Shown one piece after another: positions 1 through 8,702 of a stretch of 61,130 nucleotides of DNA. This DNA is from Gallionella sp. Its GTDB lineage: Bacteria > Pseudomonadota > Gammaproteobacteria > Burkholderiales > Gallionellaceae. Each line of letters begins with the position of its first letter. The first letter of the stretch is position 1. The stretch lies in assembly GCA_023229845.1 (NCBI GenBank), contig JALNYK010000020.1:1-61130 (forward strand). The letters run 5' to 3'. The position numbers were made by a program, and so were the translations under genes. The notes below the pieces were generated by a model. It saw only the letters and a program-made list of their open reading frames with translations. It ran no database searches and was not told the DNA's origin.

Positions 1-18
1 CGGGATCGTCAACTAACC

Positions 19-40
19 CTCTGCGTGAGCAGAGTTTTTT
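19..40 (+). terminator. hairpin plus T-run just before rpsA
   Basis: CTCTGC-GTGA-GCAGAG is followed by six T residues and ends 15 bp before the rpsA start. It has the form of an intrinsic terminator or attenuator. The bases before it (ATC GTC AAC TAA at 4-15) could be the end of an upstream gene, classically cmk, but too little is visible to call it. Because the T-run lies so close to rpsA, the hairpin must be partly read through or rpsA must have a promoter inside this stretch. Confidence 0.6.
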
Positions 41-55
41 CAGGTGTATTTTTCA

Positions 56-1771
56 ATGAACACAACCGCTGCCGCTGTACAAGATCCCGATAGTTTTGCC
101 GCTATGTTCGAAGAAAGCTTGACGCGCAAAGAAATGCGCGCTGGCGAACTGATCACCGCACAAGTCGTGCGTATTGATCACAACATGGTGGTTGTGAATG
201 CCGGACTGAAGTCCGAAAGTTTGATTCCTGTTGAGGAATTCCTCAACGACAAGGGCGAGTTGGAAGTCGCCGCCGGTGATTTCGTCACCGTCGCGATCGA
301 GTCGCTGGAGAACGGCTATGGCGAGACCAAGCTGTCGCGCGAAAAGGCCAAGCGCCTCGCTGCATGGCATGATCTGGAACTGGCGATGGAAGAAGGCCGT
401 GTGGTCGAAGGCTTCGTCAGCGGCAAGGTCAAGGGCGGTCTGACCGCGATGGTCAACGGCATCCGCGCGTTCCTGCCGGGTTCGCTGGTTGACATCCGTC
501 CGGTCAAGGACACGACTCCATACGAAAACAAGCTGATGGAGCTGAAGGTCATCAAGCTGGATCGCAAGCGCAACAACGTGGTGGTTTCCCGCCGCGCAGT
601 GTTGGAAGAGACCATGGGTGCGGACCGTGAAGCAATCATGGAAAACCTCAAGGAAGGCGCAATCGTCAAGGGCGTGGTCAAGAACATCACCGACTACGGC
701 GCGTTCGTGGACCTGGGCGGTATCGACGGTCTGTTGCACATCACCGACCTGGCATGGCGTCGCGTGAAGCATCCTTCCGAAGTGCTGAATGTTGGCGACG
801 AAGTCGAAGCCAAGATCCTGAAGTTCGACCAGGAAAAGAACCGCGTTTCCCTCGGCATCAAGCAGATGGGCGACGATCCGTGGAATGGTCTGGCACGTCG
901 CTACCCGCAAGGCACCCGCATGTTCGGTAAGGTGACCAACCTGACCGACTACGGCTCTTTCGTGGAAATCGAGCAGGGCATCGAAGGCCTGGTGCATGTC
1001 TCCGAAATGGACTGGACCAACAAGAACGTTCATCCGTCCAAGGTTGTTTCCCTGGGCGACGAAGTCGAAGTGATGATTCTGGAAATCGACGAACAACGCC
1101 GCCGTATCTCGCTGGGCATGAAGCAGTGCCAGTCCAATCCTTGGGATGACTTCGCAGCGAACCACAAGAAGGGTGACAAGGTCCGCGGCGCGATCAAGTC
1201 GATCACCGACTTCGGCGTGTTCATCGGCCTGGATGGCGGCATCGATGGTCTGGTGCACCTGTCCGACCTGTCTTGGAACCAGCCTGGCGAAGAAGCCGTG
1301 CGCAACTACAAGAAGGGTGACGAAGTCGAGGCCGTGGTACTGGCAATCGACGTCGAGCGCGAGCGCATCTCCCTCGGCATCAAGCAGATGGAAGGCGATC
1401 CGTTCGGCGGCTTCGTCACCGGCAACGAGAAGGGTGCAGTGGTCACCGGCACCGTGAAGTCGCTGGATGCCAAGGGCGCAGTGATCGCGCTGGACGGTGA
1501 CGTGGAAGCCTACCTGAAGGCATCCGAAGTCTCCGCCGACCGTGTCGAGGACATCCGCAACCACCTGAAGGAAGGCGACAGCGTCACCGCCGTCATCATC
1601 AACGTGGACCGCAAGAATCGCGGTATCAACCTGTCGATCAAGGCGCTGAACAAGGCTGAAGAAACTGCAGCGATGCAGAAGTTCTCCGCCGAGAACACCT
1701 CGAACGCAGGCACCACTAACCTTGGCGCGTTGCTGAAGGCCAAGATGAGCGGCAGCAAGACAGACGCCTGA
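56..1771 (+). CDS. rpsA: 30S ribosomal protein S1
   Basis: S1 bridges mRNA and the 30S subunit and is needed to initiate on most mRNAs. The 571-residue product has six OB-fold S1 domains in series. The last four carry the familiar pattern of G-V-V/I-KxITDYGAFV, a GLxHxSD/TDLxW block and a DxExxRISLGIKQ end; the first two are more diverged, as is normal for S1. E. coli S1 is 557 residues. A GTG at 44 is in frame, but the ATG at 56 (MNTTAAAVQDPDSFAAMFEES) matches the family N-terminus better. ihfB follows after 13 bp, the usual proteobacterial pair. Confidence 0.98.
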   Translation: MNTTAAAVQDPDSFAAMFEESLTRKEMRAGELITAQVVRIDHNMVVVNAGLKSESLIPVEEFLNDKGELEVAAGDFVTVAIESLENGYGETKLSREKAKRLAAWHDLELAMEEGRVVEGFVSGKVKGGLTAMVNGIRAFLPGSLVDIRPVKDTTPYENKLMELKVIKLDRKRNNVVVSRRAVLEETMGADREAIMENLKEGAIVKGVVKNITDYGAFVDLGGIDGLLHITDLAWRRVKHPSEVLNVGDEVEAKILKFDQEKNRVSLGIKQMGDDPWNGLARRYPQGTRMFGKVTNLTDYGSFVEIEQGIEGLVHVSEMDWTNKNVHPSKVVSLGDEVEVMILEIDEQRRRISLGMKQCQSNPWDDFAANHKKGDKVRGAIKSITDFGVFIGLDGGIDGLVHLSDLSWNQPGEEAVRNYKKGDEVEAVVLAIDVERERISLGIKQMEGDPFGGFVTGNEKGAVVTGTVKSLDAKGAVIALDGDVEAYLKASEVSADRVEDIRNHLKEGDSVTAVIINVDRKNRGINLSIKALNKAEETAAMQKFSAENTSNAGTTNLGALLKAKMSGSKTDA

Positions 1772-1784
1772 GTCGAGGAACAGC

Positions 1785-2072
1785 ATGACCCGCTCCGATC
1801 TGATCGCAAGGCTGGCTGAGCTGCATCCGCAGCTGCTGGCCAAGGATGCCGAACTTGCCGTCAAGGTGATTCTGGATACGCTCTCGTCTACGCTGTCGCG
1901 TGGCGGGCGGGTCGAGATTCGCGGTTTCGGCAGCTTCGGCCTCAATTACCGTCCGCCGCGTCAGGGGCGCAATCCCAAGACCGGCGACAAGGTGAAGGTT
2001 CCAGCTAAATACGTGCCTCACTTCAAGGCGGGCAAGGAGCTGAGGGAACGGGTTTGCGAACCTAAGTCCTGA
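1785..2072 (+). CDS. ihfB: integration host factor beta subunit
   Basis: This 95-residue HU/IHF-family protein would pair with IhfA and bend DNA at promoters, replication origins and recombination sites. It starts MTRSDLIARLAELHPQL and contains the conserved DNA-binding arm RNPKTGDKVKVPAKYVPHF; the arm proline is in the usual place. It follows rpsA by 13 bp with a GAGGAACAG ribosome-binding site and ends just before a strong hairpin, so rpsA-ihfB probably forms one transcription unit. Confidence 0.96.
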   Translation: MTRSDLIARLAELHPQLLAKDAELAVKVILDTLSSTLSRGGRVEIRGFGSFGLNYRPPRQGRNPKTGDKVKVPAKYVPHFKAGKELRERVCEPKS

Positions 2073-2090
2073 TTGGCTTGCAGTAGTTCG

Positions 2091-2127
2091 AATGGCGGCA
2101 TATCGCAAGGTATGGCCGCCATTTTTT
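2091..2127 (+). terminator. intrinsic terminator after ihfB
   Basis: AATGGCGGCATA and TATGGCCGCCATT are nearly perfectly complementary (one bulged G) around a TCGCAAGG loop, and a T-run follows. It separates rpsA-ihfB from lapAB. Confidence 0.75.
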
Positions 2128-2163
2128 ATGCTATCGTTGCGGCGCTTGAACAGGGTGGAAGCT

Positions 2164-2460
2164 ATGCGTTATCTCAATTGGTTGTTGCGCGCGGTGTTGT
2201 TCGTTTTGCTGCTCGGATTCGCGGTCAAGAACGACCAGCCGGTGGCATTGCGCTATTTTTTCGGTTACGAGTGGGTATCTTCGCTGGTAATCGTACTGCT
2301 GGTGTTTTTCGCCGCGGGCGCTGCGATAGGCGTGCTGGCGATGTTGCCCAATGTGCTGCAGCAGCGCCGCGAGATTGCGCGACTGAAGCGCGAGGTCCGC
2401 GTCAAGAACACGCTGGCCGGCGTCGGCGAGACGCAGCAGTTGCCTATCCAACCTTCCTGA
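2164..2460 (+). CDS. lapA: LapA family inner-membrane protein (DUF1049)
   Basis: The product is 98 residues with two hydrophobic helices (about 6-22 and 38-62) and a charged, coiled C-terminus, the LapA/DUF1049 layout. In E. coli LapA works with LapB at the inner membrane in lipopolysaccharide assembly and control of LpxC. I chose the ATG at 2164 (MRYLNWLLRAV), which has GTGGAAG in front of it; an earlier in-frame ATG at 2092 lies inside the preceding terminator. lapB follows 33 bp downstream. Confidence 0.88.
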   Translation: MRYLNWLLRAVLFVLLLGFAVKNDQPVALRYFFGYEWVSSLVIVLLVFFAAGAAIGVLAMLPNVLQQRREIARLKREVRVKNTLAGVGETQQLPIQPS

Positions 2461-2493
2461 TATTCAGCCGATATTTCGGCGTTTCTGACGACT

Positions 2494-3669
2494 ATGGAAT
2501 TTGAACCCTGGATGTTGCTGGTTTTCCCGCTGTTTTTCGGCATGGGATGGCTGGCGGCACGCATCGACATCAAGGATATGCTCTCGGAATCGAAGGCGTT
2601 GCCGCATTCGTATTTTCAGGGGCTGAACTTCCTGCTCAACGAGCAGCAGGACAAGGCCATCGAGGCCTTTATCGAAGTGGTCAAGGTCGATCCGCAGACC
2701 ATAGAACTGCACTTTGCGCTGGGCAGCCTGTTCCGCCGTCGCGGCGAAGTGGACCGCGCGCTACGCATGCACCACAGCCTGCTGGACCGCGCCGATCTGG
2801 ATAACGACAAACGCCAGCAGGCGGTGTTCGAACTCGCGCAGGATTACCTGAAGGCCGGCATCTTCGACCGTGCCGAAAGCCTGTTCCGCGAACTGGAAAA
2901 AACGCCGTACGCAAAACCCGCACTGGAGTTTTTGCTGGAGCTGTTCCAGAAGGAGCACGACTGGATCAAGGCGATAGGCGTCGCGCAGCAATTGGAAAAG
3001 CTGTCCGGCGAGTCGCGCGGCAAGCTCGCCGCGCTGTTCTATTGCGAACTTGCCAACGAAGAGATCGCGGCCGGGGGGGGCGATGCGGCGCGCGATCATT
3101 TGCAGCAGGCGCTGGCGACCTTTCCGGACGCGGTGCGCGCCAGCATGATGCTGGGCGACATGGCGCTGGCCGAGGGCAGGCCCGACGAGGCCATCGGCTT
3201 CTGGAAGAACATCGAGGCGCAGGATGCGCAATACCTGCCGCTGGTCGCCGAGCGGCTGTTGAACGTGCATCGCGATCTCGGCCGCGACGCGGAAGGCATC
3301 GCATTGCTGCGCGGCTATCTGGATCGTTACCACTCGGTGGACCTGATGAACGTGCTGTTCGACGCGGTGCTGAAGAGCGAGGGCTCGTCCTCCGCCTACA
3401 GGCTTGTGCGCGAGGAACTGCAGCGCAACCCGTCGCTGCTGGGGCTGGACAAGCTGCTGGAGGCGCGGCTGCTGGAGGTGCCGATGGATAGACGCGCCGA
3501 CGTCGAACTGGTGAAGGACCTCGTCCACAAACGCACGCGCAATCTGGCGCTGTACCATTGCGGCCATTGCGGCTTCAAGGCGCGCCAGTTCTACTGGCAT
3601 TGCCCGGCCTGCCAGTCGTGGGACAGCTACCAGCCGCGCCGAACCGAAGAAACAGGAATCCCCATATGA
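2494..3669 (+). CDS. lapB: lipopolysaccharide assembly protein LapB (YciM)
   Basis: LapB recruits FtsH to degrade LpxC and so tunes LPS synthesis. The 391-residue protein has an N-terminal membrane anchor (about 4-24), a long run of TPR helices (about 35-350), and a C-terminal rubredoxin-like zinc knuckle with CGHCGFKA and CPACQSWDSY. All of these match the E. coli family (389 residues). Its stop overlaps the pyrF start (ATGA), so the two are translationally coupled. Confidence 0.95.
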   Translation: MEFEPWMLLVFPLFFGMGWLAARIDIKDMLSESKALPHSYFQGLNFLLNEQQDKAIEAFIEVVKVDPQTIELHFALGSLFRRRGEVDRALRMHHSLLDRADLDNDKRQQAVFELAQDYLKAGIFDRAESLFRELEKTPYAKPALEFLLELFQKEHDWIKAIGVAQQLEKLSGESRGKLAALFYCELANEEIAAGGGDAARDHLQQALATFPDAVRASMMLGDMALAEGRPDEAIGFWKNIEAQDAQYLPLVAERLLNVHRDLGRDAEGIALLRGYLDRYHSVDLMNVLFDAVLKSEGSSSAYRLVREELQRNPSLLGLDKLLEARLLEVPMDRRADVELVKDLVHKRTRNLALYHCGHCGFKARQFYWHCPACQSWDSYQPRRTEETGIPI

Positions 3670-4379
3670 ACGACCCCAAAATCATCATCGCGCTGGACTA
3701 CCCGCAAGCCGCCCAAGCGCTGGCACTGGCCGATCGCCTCGACCCGACGCAATGCCGCCTGAAGGTTGGCAAGGAGATGTTCACCGCCAGCGGTCCGGCG
3801 CTGGTCGAGCAACTGATGCAGCGCGGCTTCGAGATATTCCTCGACCTAAAATTCCACGACATCCCCAACACCACCGCGCAGGCCTGCAAGGCCGCCGCCG
3901 GACTGGGCGTGTGGATGGTCAACGTGCATGCGCTGGGCGGCCGCAGGATGATGGAGGCCGCGCGCGAAGCCATCGCGAACTGCACCCACCGGCCCAAGCT
4001 GATTGCCGTGACCATGCTCACCAGCATGGCGCAGGAAGACCTCGCCGATATCGGCATCAATGCGACGCCGGCCGAGATGGTGCTTCGTCTCGCGACGCTG
4101 GCGCGCGACAGCGGACTCGACGGTGTCGTGTGTTCGGCGCAGGAAGCCGCGCTGCTGCGCGAGCGTTGCGGCAAGGAGTTCTGTCTGGTGACGCCGGGCA
4201 TCCGTCCGGCGCAGGCCAGTCTCGACGACCAGTCGCGCGTGATGACGCCGCGCGCGGCGCTCGAAGCGGGCTCCAGCTATCTGGTGATCGGCAGGCCGAT
4301 CACCAAGGCCGACGACCCGCTGGCGGCGCTGGCGGCGATCAATCACGACATCGTAGGGGCGCGATTCATCGCGCCCTGA
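3666..4379 (+). CDS. pyrF: orotidine 5'-phosphate decarboxylase
   Basis: This enzyme makes UMP from OMP, the last step of pyrimidine synthesis. The 237-residue product has the IIIALDYP start, the catalytic DLKFHDIPNT motif (Lys and Asp pair) and the phosphate-binding end YLVIGRPITKADDP. The ATG at 3666 overlaps the lapB stop. The last residues (VGARFIAP) are encoded by a REP palindrome that starts at 4353, so the natural C-terminus has been replaced or extended by a repeat; the conserved fold ends just before it. Confidence 0.97.
   Translation: MNDPKIIIALDYPQAAQALALADRLDPTQCRLKVGKEMFTASGPALVEQLMQRGFEIFLDLKFHDIPNTTAQACKAAAGLGVWMVNVHALGGRRMMEAAREAIANCTHRPKLIAVTMLTSMAQEDLADIGINATPAEMVLRLATLARDSGLDGVVCSAQEAALLRERCGKEFCLVTPGIRPAQASLDDQSRVMTPRAALEAGSSYLVIGRPITKADDPLAALAAINHDIVGARFIAP
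4353..4376 (+). repeat. REP-type palindrome inside the 3' end of pyrF
   Basis: GTAG is followed by GGGCGCGATTCATCGCGCCC, a near-perfect stem around ATTCAT. The GTAG foot plus hairpin is the signature of REP elements moved by RAYT-type Y1 transposases. The same unit recurs at 5363, 5403 (inverted), 29591 and 30531. Confidence 0.85.
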
Positions 4380-4424
4380 ACTCTTGGCAATGAAATCGAA
4401 TAATAAAAAAATCGGAGAGCAGGC

Positions 4425-5366
4425 ATGAACGCTTTGCCAACATTCGAAAACGCAAAAATCCTGGTGGTCGGCGACGTGATGCTGGACCGCTACTGGTTCG
4501 GCGACGTCAGCCGCATCTCGCCGGAGGCGCCGGTGCCGGTGCTGAAGGTGACCCGTGTCGAGGAGCGTCCCGGCGGCGCGGCCAATGTCGCACGCAATAT
4601 CGCCGCGCTTGGCGCGCAGTGCACCCTGCTGTCGGTGGTCGGCGCGGACGAGGCGGGAGATTGTCTACAGCGCCTGCTGACCGAACAGGGCCGGGTAGAA
4701 GCGTTGCTGCAACGCGACAGCACGATCTCGACGACGATCAAGCTGCGCGCCGTTGCGCGCCAGCAGCAACTGTTGCGCATCGATTTCGAGACGACGCCCA
4801 GCCACGAGGTGCTCAACGCCAAGCTCGCGGACTTTCGCGCCAAACTGCCGGAGGCCGATGTGGTGGTGTTGTCCGATTACGGCAAGGGTGGCTTGGCGCA
4901 TATCGCCGAGATGATCCGGCTGGCGCGCGCCGCCGGCAAGCCGGTGCTGGTCGATCCCAAGGGCGACGACTACGCGCGCTATCGCGGCGCGTCGCTGCTG
5001 ACGCCGAACCGCAGCGAGTTCCGCGAGGTCGCGGGCAGCTGGAAAAGCGAGGAAGACTTCGGTGCGCGCGCCGACACACTGCGCCGCGAACTGGAACTAG
5101 AGGCGTTGTTGGTCACGCGCAGCGAAGACGGCATGAGCCTGTACCGCGAGGGCAGCGCGCTGCACGAGCCGACGCAGACGCGCGAAGTGTTCGACGTCAG
5201 CGGCGCGGGCGACACCGTGATCGCGACGCTGGCGGTGATGCTGGCGAGCGGCGCGGAGCTGCCGGAGGCGATGCGTATCGCCAATCGTGCAGCAGGCATC
5301 GTCGTCGGCAAGCTGGGGACGGCGGTGGTCAGCCGCGAGGAAATCGTTCAGGATATGGGGTCGTAG
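4425..5366 (+). CDS. hldA: D-glycero-beta-D-manno-heptose-7-phosphate kinase
   Basis: This PfkB-family kinase makes heptose 1,7-bisphosphate for the LPS inner core. It corresponds to the N-terminal half of E. coli HldE only (313 residues), so the adenylyltransferase must be encoded elsewhere. Visible motifs are GDVMLDRYWFG, RPGGAANVARN, VDPKGDDYARY and the catalytic DVSGAGDTVIA. The start at 4425 has GGAGAG upstream. Its TAG stop (5364-5366) lies inside the GTAG of a REP element, so the final residues GS border a repeat insertion. Confidence 0.93.
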   Translation: MNALPTFENAKILVVGDVMLDRYWFGDVSRISPEAPVPVLKVTRVEERPGGAANVARNIAALGAQCTLLSVVGADEAGDCLQRLLTEQGRVEALLQRDSTISTTIKLRAVARQQQLLRIDFETTPSHEVLNAKLADFRAKLPEADVVVLSDYGKGGLAHIAEMIRLARAAGKPVLVDPKGDDYARYRGASLLTPNRSEFREVAGSWKSEEDFGARADTLRRELELEALLVTRSEDGMSLYREGSALHEPTQTREVFDVSGAGDTVIATLAVMLASGAELPEAMRIANRAAGIVVGKLGTAVVSREEIVQDMGS

Positions 5367-5426
5367 GGGCGCGATTCATCGCGCCCTTTTTTACGGTGCA
5401 TCGGGCGCGATGAATCGCGCCCCTAC
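5363..5426. repeat. REP pair (REPIN-like inverted doublet)
   Basis: One REP (5363-5386, GTAG first) is followed after about 16 bp by the same unit inverted (5403-5426, ending CTAC). The T-run after the first hairpin would also let it act as a terminator between the heptose kinase gene and hldD. Confidence 0.85.
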
Positions 5427-5449
5427 AGTTGAATTTCAGAGGGGATGTC

Positions 5450-6445
5450 ATGTACTACATCGTTACCGGCGCCGCCGGCTTTATCGGTTCCAACCTCGTC
5501 AAGGCGCTCAACGAGCGCGGCGAGCATAACATCATCGCGGTGGACAACCTCAAGCGCGCCGACAAGTTCAAGAACCTGGTGGATTGCGAGATTGCCGACT
5601 TCCTCGACAAGGAAGACTTCCTGAAGAAGCTGCAGGAAGGTTTCTTCGACGGGCTGGTCTCCGGCGTGTTCCATCAGGGGGCGTGCTCCGACACGATGGA
5701 GACGGACGGCCATTACATGATGAAGAACAACTACCAGTATTCGCTGGAGTTGCTGAACTACTGCCAGAACGAGGAGATCTCGTTCCTGTACGCATCGTCG
5801 GCCTCGGTGTACGGCGGCGGTTCGGAGTTCAGGGAGCGCCGCGAGAACGAGGCGCCGCTGAACGTCTACGCGTATTCCAAGTTCCTGTTCGACCAGATCG
5901 TGCGTCGCCGCTGGCACAAGCGCCGCGCGCAGATCGTCGGCCTGCGCTACTTCAACGTGTACGGCCCGCGCGAGCAGCACAAGGCGCGCATGGCCTCGGT
6001 CGCGTTCCACTTCTTCAACCAGTATCGCGCCGAAGGCCGGGTGCGCCTGTTCGAGGGCTGCGACGGCTACGCCAACGGTGGCCAGCTGCGCGACTTCGTG
6101 TCCATCGAGGACGTGGTTAAGGTCAACATGTTCTTCCTCGACAATCCGCACAAGTCCGGCATCTTTAACCTCGGCACCGGTCAGGCGCAAAGCTTCAACG
6201 ACGTCGCGGTCGCGACCATCAACACGCTGCGCGAGTCCGAAGGCAAACCGGCGTTGAGCCACGCCGAGTTGCTGCAACAGGGGCTGATCGAATACATCCC
6301 GTTCCCCGATGCGCTGCGCGGCAAATACCAGAGTTACACCCAAGCCGACATCGCCGCACTGCGCGAGAGCGGCTACGCCGAGCCGTTCCTGACGGTCGAA
6401 CAGGGCGTGTCGCGCTATGTGCAACAGATGCTGAAAAATGCATAA
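5450..6445 (+). CDS. hldD: ADP-L-glycero-D-manno-heptose 6-epimerase
   Basis: The enzyme converts ADP-D,D-heptose to ADP-L,D-heptose, the donor for the LPS core. The 331-residue short-chain dehydrogenase-like protein has the GAAGFIGSNLVKALNERG nucleotide fold, the serine motif YASSASVYGG, the catalytic YAYSKFLFD and RYFNVYGPRE. The ATG at 5450 follows AGAGGGGATGTC; a GTG/ATG further upstream would read out of the REP repeat. It continues the heptose pathway begun by the preceding kinase. Confidence 0.96.
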   Translation: MYYIVTGAAGFIGSNLVKALNERGEHNIIAVDNLKRADKFKNLVDCEIADFLDKEDFLKKLQEGFFDGLVSGVFHQGACSDTMETDGHYMMKNNYQYSLELLNYCQNEEISFLYASSASVYGGGSEFRERRENEAPLNVYAYSKFLFDQIVRRRWHKRRAQIVGLRYFNVYGPREQHKARMASVAFHFFNQYRAEGRVRLFEGCDGYANGGQLRDFVSIEDVVKVNMFFLDNPHKSGIFNLGTGQAQSFNDVAVATINTLRESEGKPALSHAELLQQGLIEYIPFPDALRGKYQSYTQADIAALRESGYAEPFLTVEQGVSRYVQQMLKNA

Positions 6446-6465
6446 GGAAATAACAAATCGTCATT

Positions 6466-6493
6466 TTGCGGAATAAGCCGCATCCCCTATAGT
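6466..6493 (+). promoter_or_regulatory. candidate sigma-70 promoter for cysK
   Basis: TTGCGG (6466-6471), 16 bp, TATAGT (6488-6493), 38 bp before the start codon. The spacer contains a small GCGG/CCGC palindrome. Assigned by sequence only. Confidence 0.4.
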
Positions 6494-6531
6494 TGCGCCG
6501 TACTAACCTTCAATCAGGAAAGGAACGAAAC

Positions 6532-7509
6532 ATGGCTAACTGGTTTGCAGATAACTCGCTGACGATAGGACACACCCCGCTGGTTAGGTTGAACCGCGTG
6601 ACCGACGGCGTGAACGCTACGGTGCTGGCGAAGATCGAAGGCCGCAACCCGGCCTACTCGGTGAAATGCCGCATCGGCGCGGCGATGATCTGGGACGCCG
6701 AGAAGCGCGGTCTGCTGGGGCCCGGCAAGGAGCTGGTCGAGCCGACCTCGGGCAACACCGGCATCGCGCTGGCCTTCGTTGCCGCCGCGCGCGGCATTCC
6801 GATCACGCTGACGATGCCGGAGACAATGAGCATAGAGCGGCGCAAGCTGCTGGCAGCACTCGGCGCCAAGCTGGTGCTGACCGAAGGCGCGAAGGGCATG
6901 AGCGGTGCGATCGCGAAGGCGACCGAGATCGCCGAGTCCGATCCTTCGCGCTACGTGCTGCTGCAGCAGTTCAAGAATCCGGCCAACCCGGCGATCCATG
7001 AAGCCACCACCGGACCCGAGATCTGGAACGACACCGACGGCAACGTCGACGTGTTCGTCGCGGGCGTCGGCACCGGCGGCACGATCACCGGCGTCACGCG
7101 CTACCTGAAGCAGACCAAAGGCCGGGCGATCCGTTCGGTGGCGGTCGAGCCGCTGTCCAGCCCTGTCCTGACGCAGAAGCGCGCAGGACAGGAACTGAAG
7201 CCTGCACCGCACAAGATACAGGGCATAGGCGCGGGCTTCGTGCCCGACATCCTCGACCTGTCGCTGATCGACGACATCGAGGCCGTCAGCAACGAAGATG
7301 CGGTGCTGTATGCGCGCCGCCTGGCGCAGGAAGAGGGCATCCTCGCTGGCATCTCGTCGGGCGCCGCCGTTGCCGCCGCATTGCGCATCGCAAAGCGTCC
7401 GGAGAATGCGGGCAAGACCATCGTCGTCGTACTGCCGGATTCCAGCGAACGCTACCTGAGCTCGGTGCTGTTCGAGGGGATGTTCGACGCGGCAGGTCTA
7501 CCGCTCTAA
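6532..7509 (+). CDS. cysK: cysteine synthase A (O-acetylserine sulfhydrylase)
   Basis: This PLP enzyme makes L-cysteine from O-acetylserine and sulfide. The 325-residue protein shows the CysK pattern: TPLVRLNRV, the PLP lysine in NPAYSVKCRIGAAM, the substrate loop TSGNTGIAL, the PLP phosphate loop GTGGTITG and a C-terminal SSGAAVAAAL. The ATG at 6532 has AGGAACG upstream. A second, CysM-type synthase follows 216 bp downstream on the same strand but behind its own terminator, so they are probably separate units. Confidence 0.95.
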   Translation: MANWFADNSLTIGHTPLVRLNRVTDGVNATVLAKIEGRNPAYSVKCRIGAAMIWDAEKRGLLGPGKELVEPTSGNTGIALAFVAAARGIPITLTMPETMSIERRKLLAALGAKLVLTEGAKGMSGAIAKATEIAESDPSRYVLLQQFKNPANPAIHEATTGPEIWNDTDGNVDVFVAGVGTGGTITGVTRYLKQTKGRAIRSVAVEPLSSPVLTQKRAGQELKPAPHKIQGIGAGFVPDILDLSLIDDIEAVSNEDAVLYARRLAQEEGILAGISSGAAVAAALRIAKRPENAGKTIVVVLPDSSERYLSSVLFEGMFDAAGLPL

Positions 7510-7519
7510 AAACCTTTTT

Positions 7520-7625
7520 GTCCACGAAAGACACGAAAAACACGAAATTGTCGGACTAGCAGGAATTCGTTCTGTCGTTGTAATTTTCGCTTTACCCTTT
7601 CGTGTCGTTCGTGTTTTTCGTGGAC
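7520..7625. repeat. long inverted repeat with 28-bp arms
   Basis: GTCCACGAAAGACACG starts the left arm (7520-7547) and its near complement ends the right arm (7598-7625). The arms are made of CACGAAA units. It lies between cysK and the terminator at 7653 and resembles a common dispersed bacterial repeat. Confidence 0.7.
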
Positions 7626-7652
7626 TGTTTTCAGGTTTGGTTGTAATGAACA

Positions 7653-7677
7653 GGGGAGCGACTGCTCCCCGTTTTTA
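7653..7677 (+). terminator. intrinsic terminator
   Basis: GGGGAGC-GACT-GCTCCCC followed by GTTTTTA. A perfect 7-bp stem; it probably ends the cysK transcript. Confidence 0.85.
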
Positions 7678-7725
7678 TTTAGGGGCGGTTATCATGCCGC
7701 CATTCTCGATTTTCAAGGCCCTGCG

Positions 7726-8613
7726 ATGTACAAATATCTCGAAGACTTCGTCGGCAACACGCCGCTGGTACAGCTGAAGCGCATCCCCGGCGACACCTCC
7801 AACGTCATCCTCGCCAAGCTCGAAGGCAACAATCCCGCCGGATCGGTGAAGGATAGGCCGGCGCTGTCTATGATCACCCGCGCCGAGGCGCGCGGCGACA
7901 TCAAGCCGGGTGACACGCTGATCGAGGCGACGTCCGGCAACACCGGCATCGCGCTGGCGATGGCGGCCGCGATGCGCGGCTACCAAATGATATTGGTGAT
8001 GCCGGAGAACCAGAGCGTCGAGCGCCGCCAGACCATGCGCGCGTTCGGCGCGGAACTGGTGCTGACGAGCAAGGAAGGCAGCATGGAACTGGCGCGCGAC
8101 ACTGCGGAGCAGTTGCGCGCTGCGGGACGCGGCATCATCCTCGACCAGTTCGGCAACCCGGACAATCCGCTCGCGCACTATGAAGGCACGGCCCCCGAGA
8201 TCTGGCGCGACACAGAGGGCCGCATCACCCACTTCGTCAGCAGCATGGGCACGACCGGCACGCTGATGGGCTGCGCGCGTTTCTTAAAGGAACAGAATCC
8301 GGACATCCGCATCGTCGGCGTGCAGCCGGAAGAGGGCGCGCAAATTCCGGGCATCCGCAAATGGCCCGAGGCCTATTTGCCGAAAATCTACAGCCCGAAG
8401 AACGTCGATGCGCTGGAGTATGTGAACCAGCCGGATGCGGAGGAAATGACGCGGCGTCTGGCACGCGAGGAAGGCATCTTCTGCGGCATCTCGTCAGGCG
8501 GCGCGATGGCCGTCGCGTTGCGGTTGTCGCAGCAAGTCGAGAACGCGGTCATCGTGTCCATCGTGTGCGACCGAGGCGACCGGTATTTGAGCACCGGAGT
8601 ATTTCCTGCGTAG
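7726..8613 (+). CDS. cysM: cysteine synthase B
   Basis: CysM makes cysteine from O-acetylserine using sulfide or thiosulfate. The 295-residue protein has the CysM-type PLP motif NPAGSVKDRPALSM (CysK has NPAYSVKC here), TSGNTGIAL, SSMGTTGTLMG and a CGISSGGAM end. The ATG at 7726 is the first codon after a short leader, and the protein starts MYKYLEDFVGNTPLV as is usual in betaproteobacteria. Only a REP-like palindrome follows before the next gene. Confidence 0.95.
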   Translation: MYKYLEDFVGNTPLVQLKRIPGDTSNVILAKLEGNNPAGSVKDRPALSMITRAEARGDIKPGDTLIEATSGNTGIALAMAAAMRGYQMILVMPENQSVERRQTMRAFGAELVLTSKEGSMELARDTAEQLRAAGRGIILDQFGNPDNPLAHYEGTAPEIWRDTEGRITHFVSSMGTTGTLMGCARFLKEQNPDIRIVGVQPEEGAQIPGIRKWPEAYLPKIYSPKNVDALEYVNQPDAEEMTRRLAREEGIFCGISSGGAMAVALRLSQQVENAVIVSIVCDRGDRYLSTGVFPA

Positions 8614-8616
8614 TTC

Positions 8617-8646
8617 GTAGGGCGGATTAGCCTAGCGTAATCCGCC
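8617..8646 (+). repeat. REP-like palindrome
   Basis: GTAGGGCGGATTA, a short loop, then TAATCCGCC. The GTAG foot and complementary arms match the REP type seen elsewhere in the window, with a different stem sequence. Confidence 0.7.
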
Positions 8647-8702
8647 GGATGGTTTCCACATTCGGCGCATCACGCCTTGCGGCCAATGAGTCCTACGTAA
8701 GA

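Noticed and set aside
53..1945. Long open frame of 630 codons antisense to rpsA
   Set aside because: It is the complement of a highly biased G+C-rich gene; S1 motifs on the plus strand are unambiguous and the antisense product has no family features.
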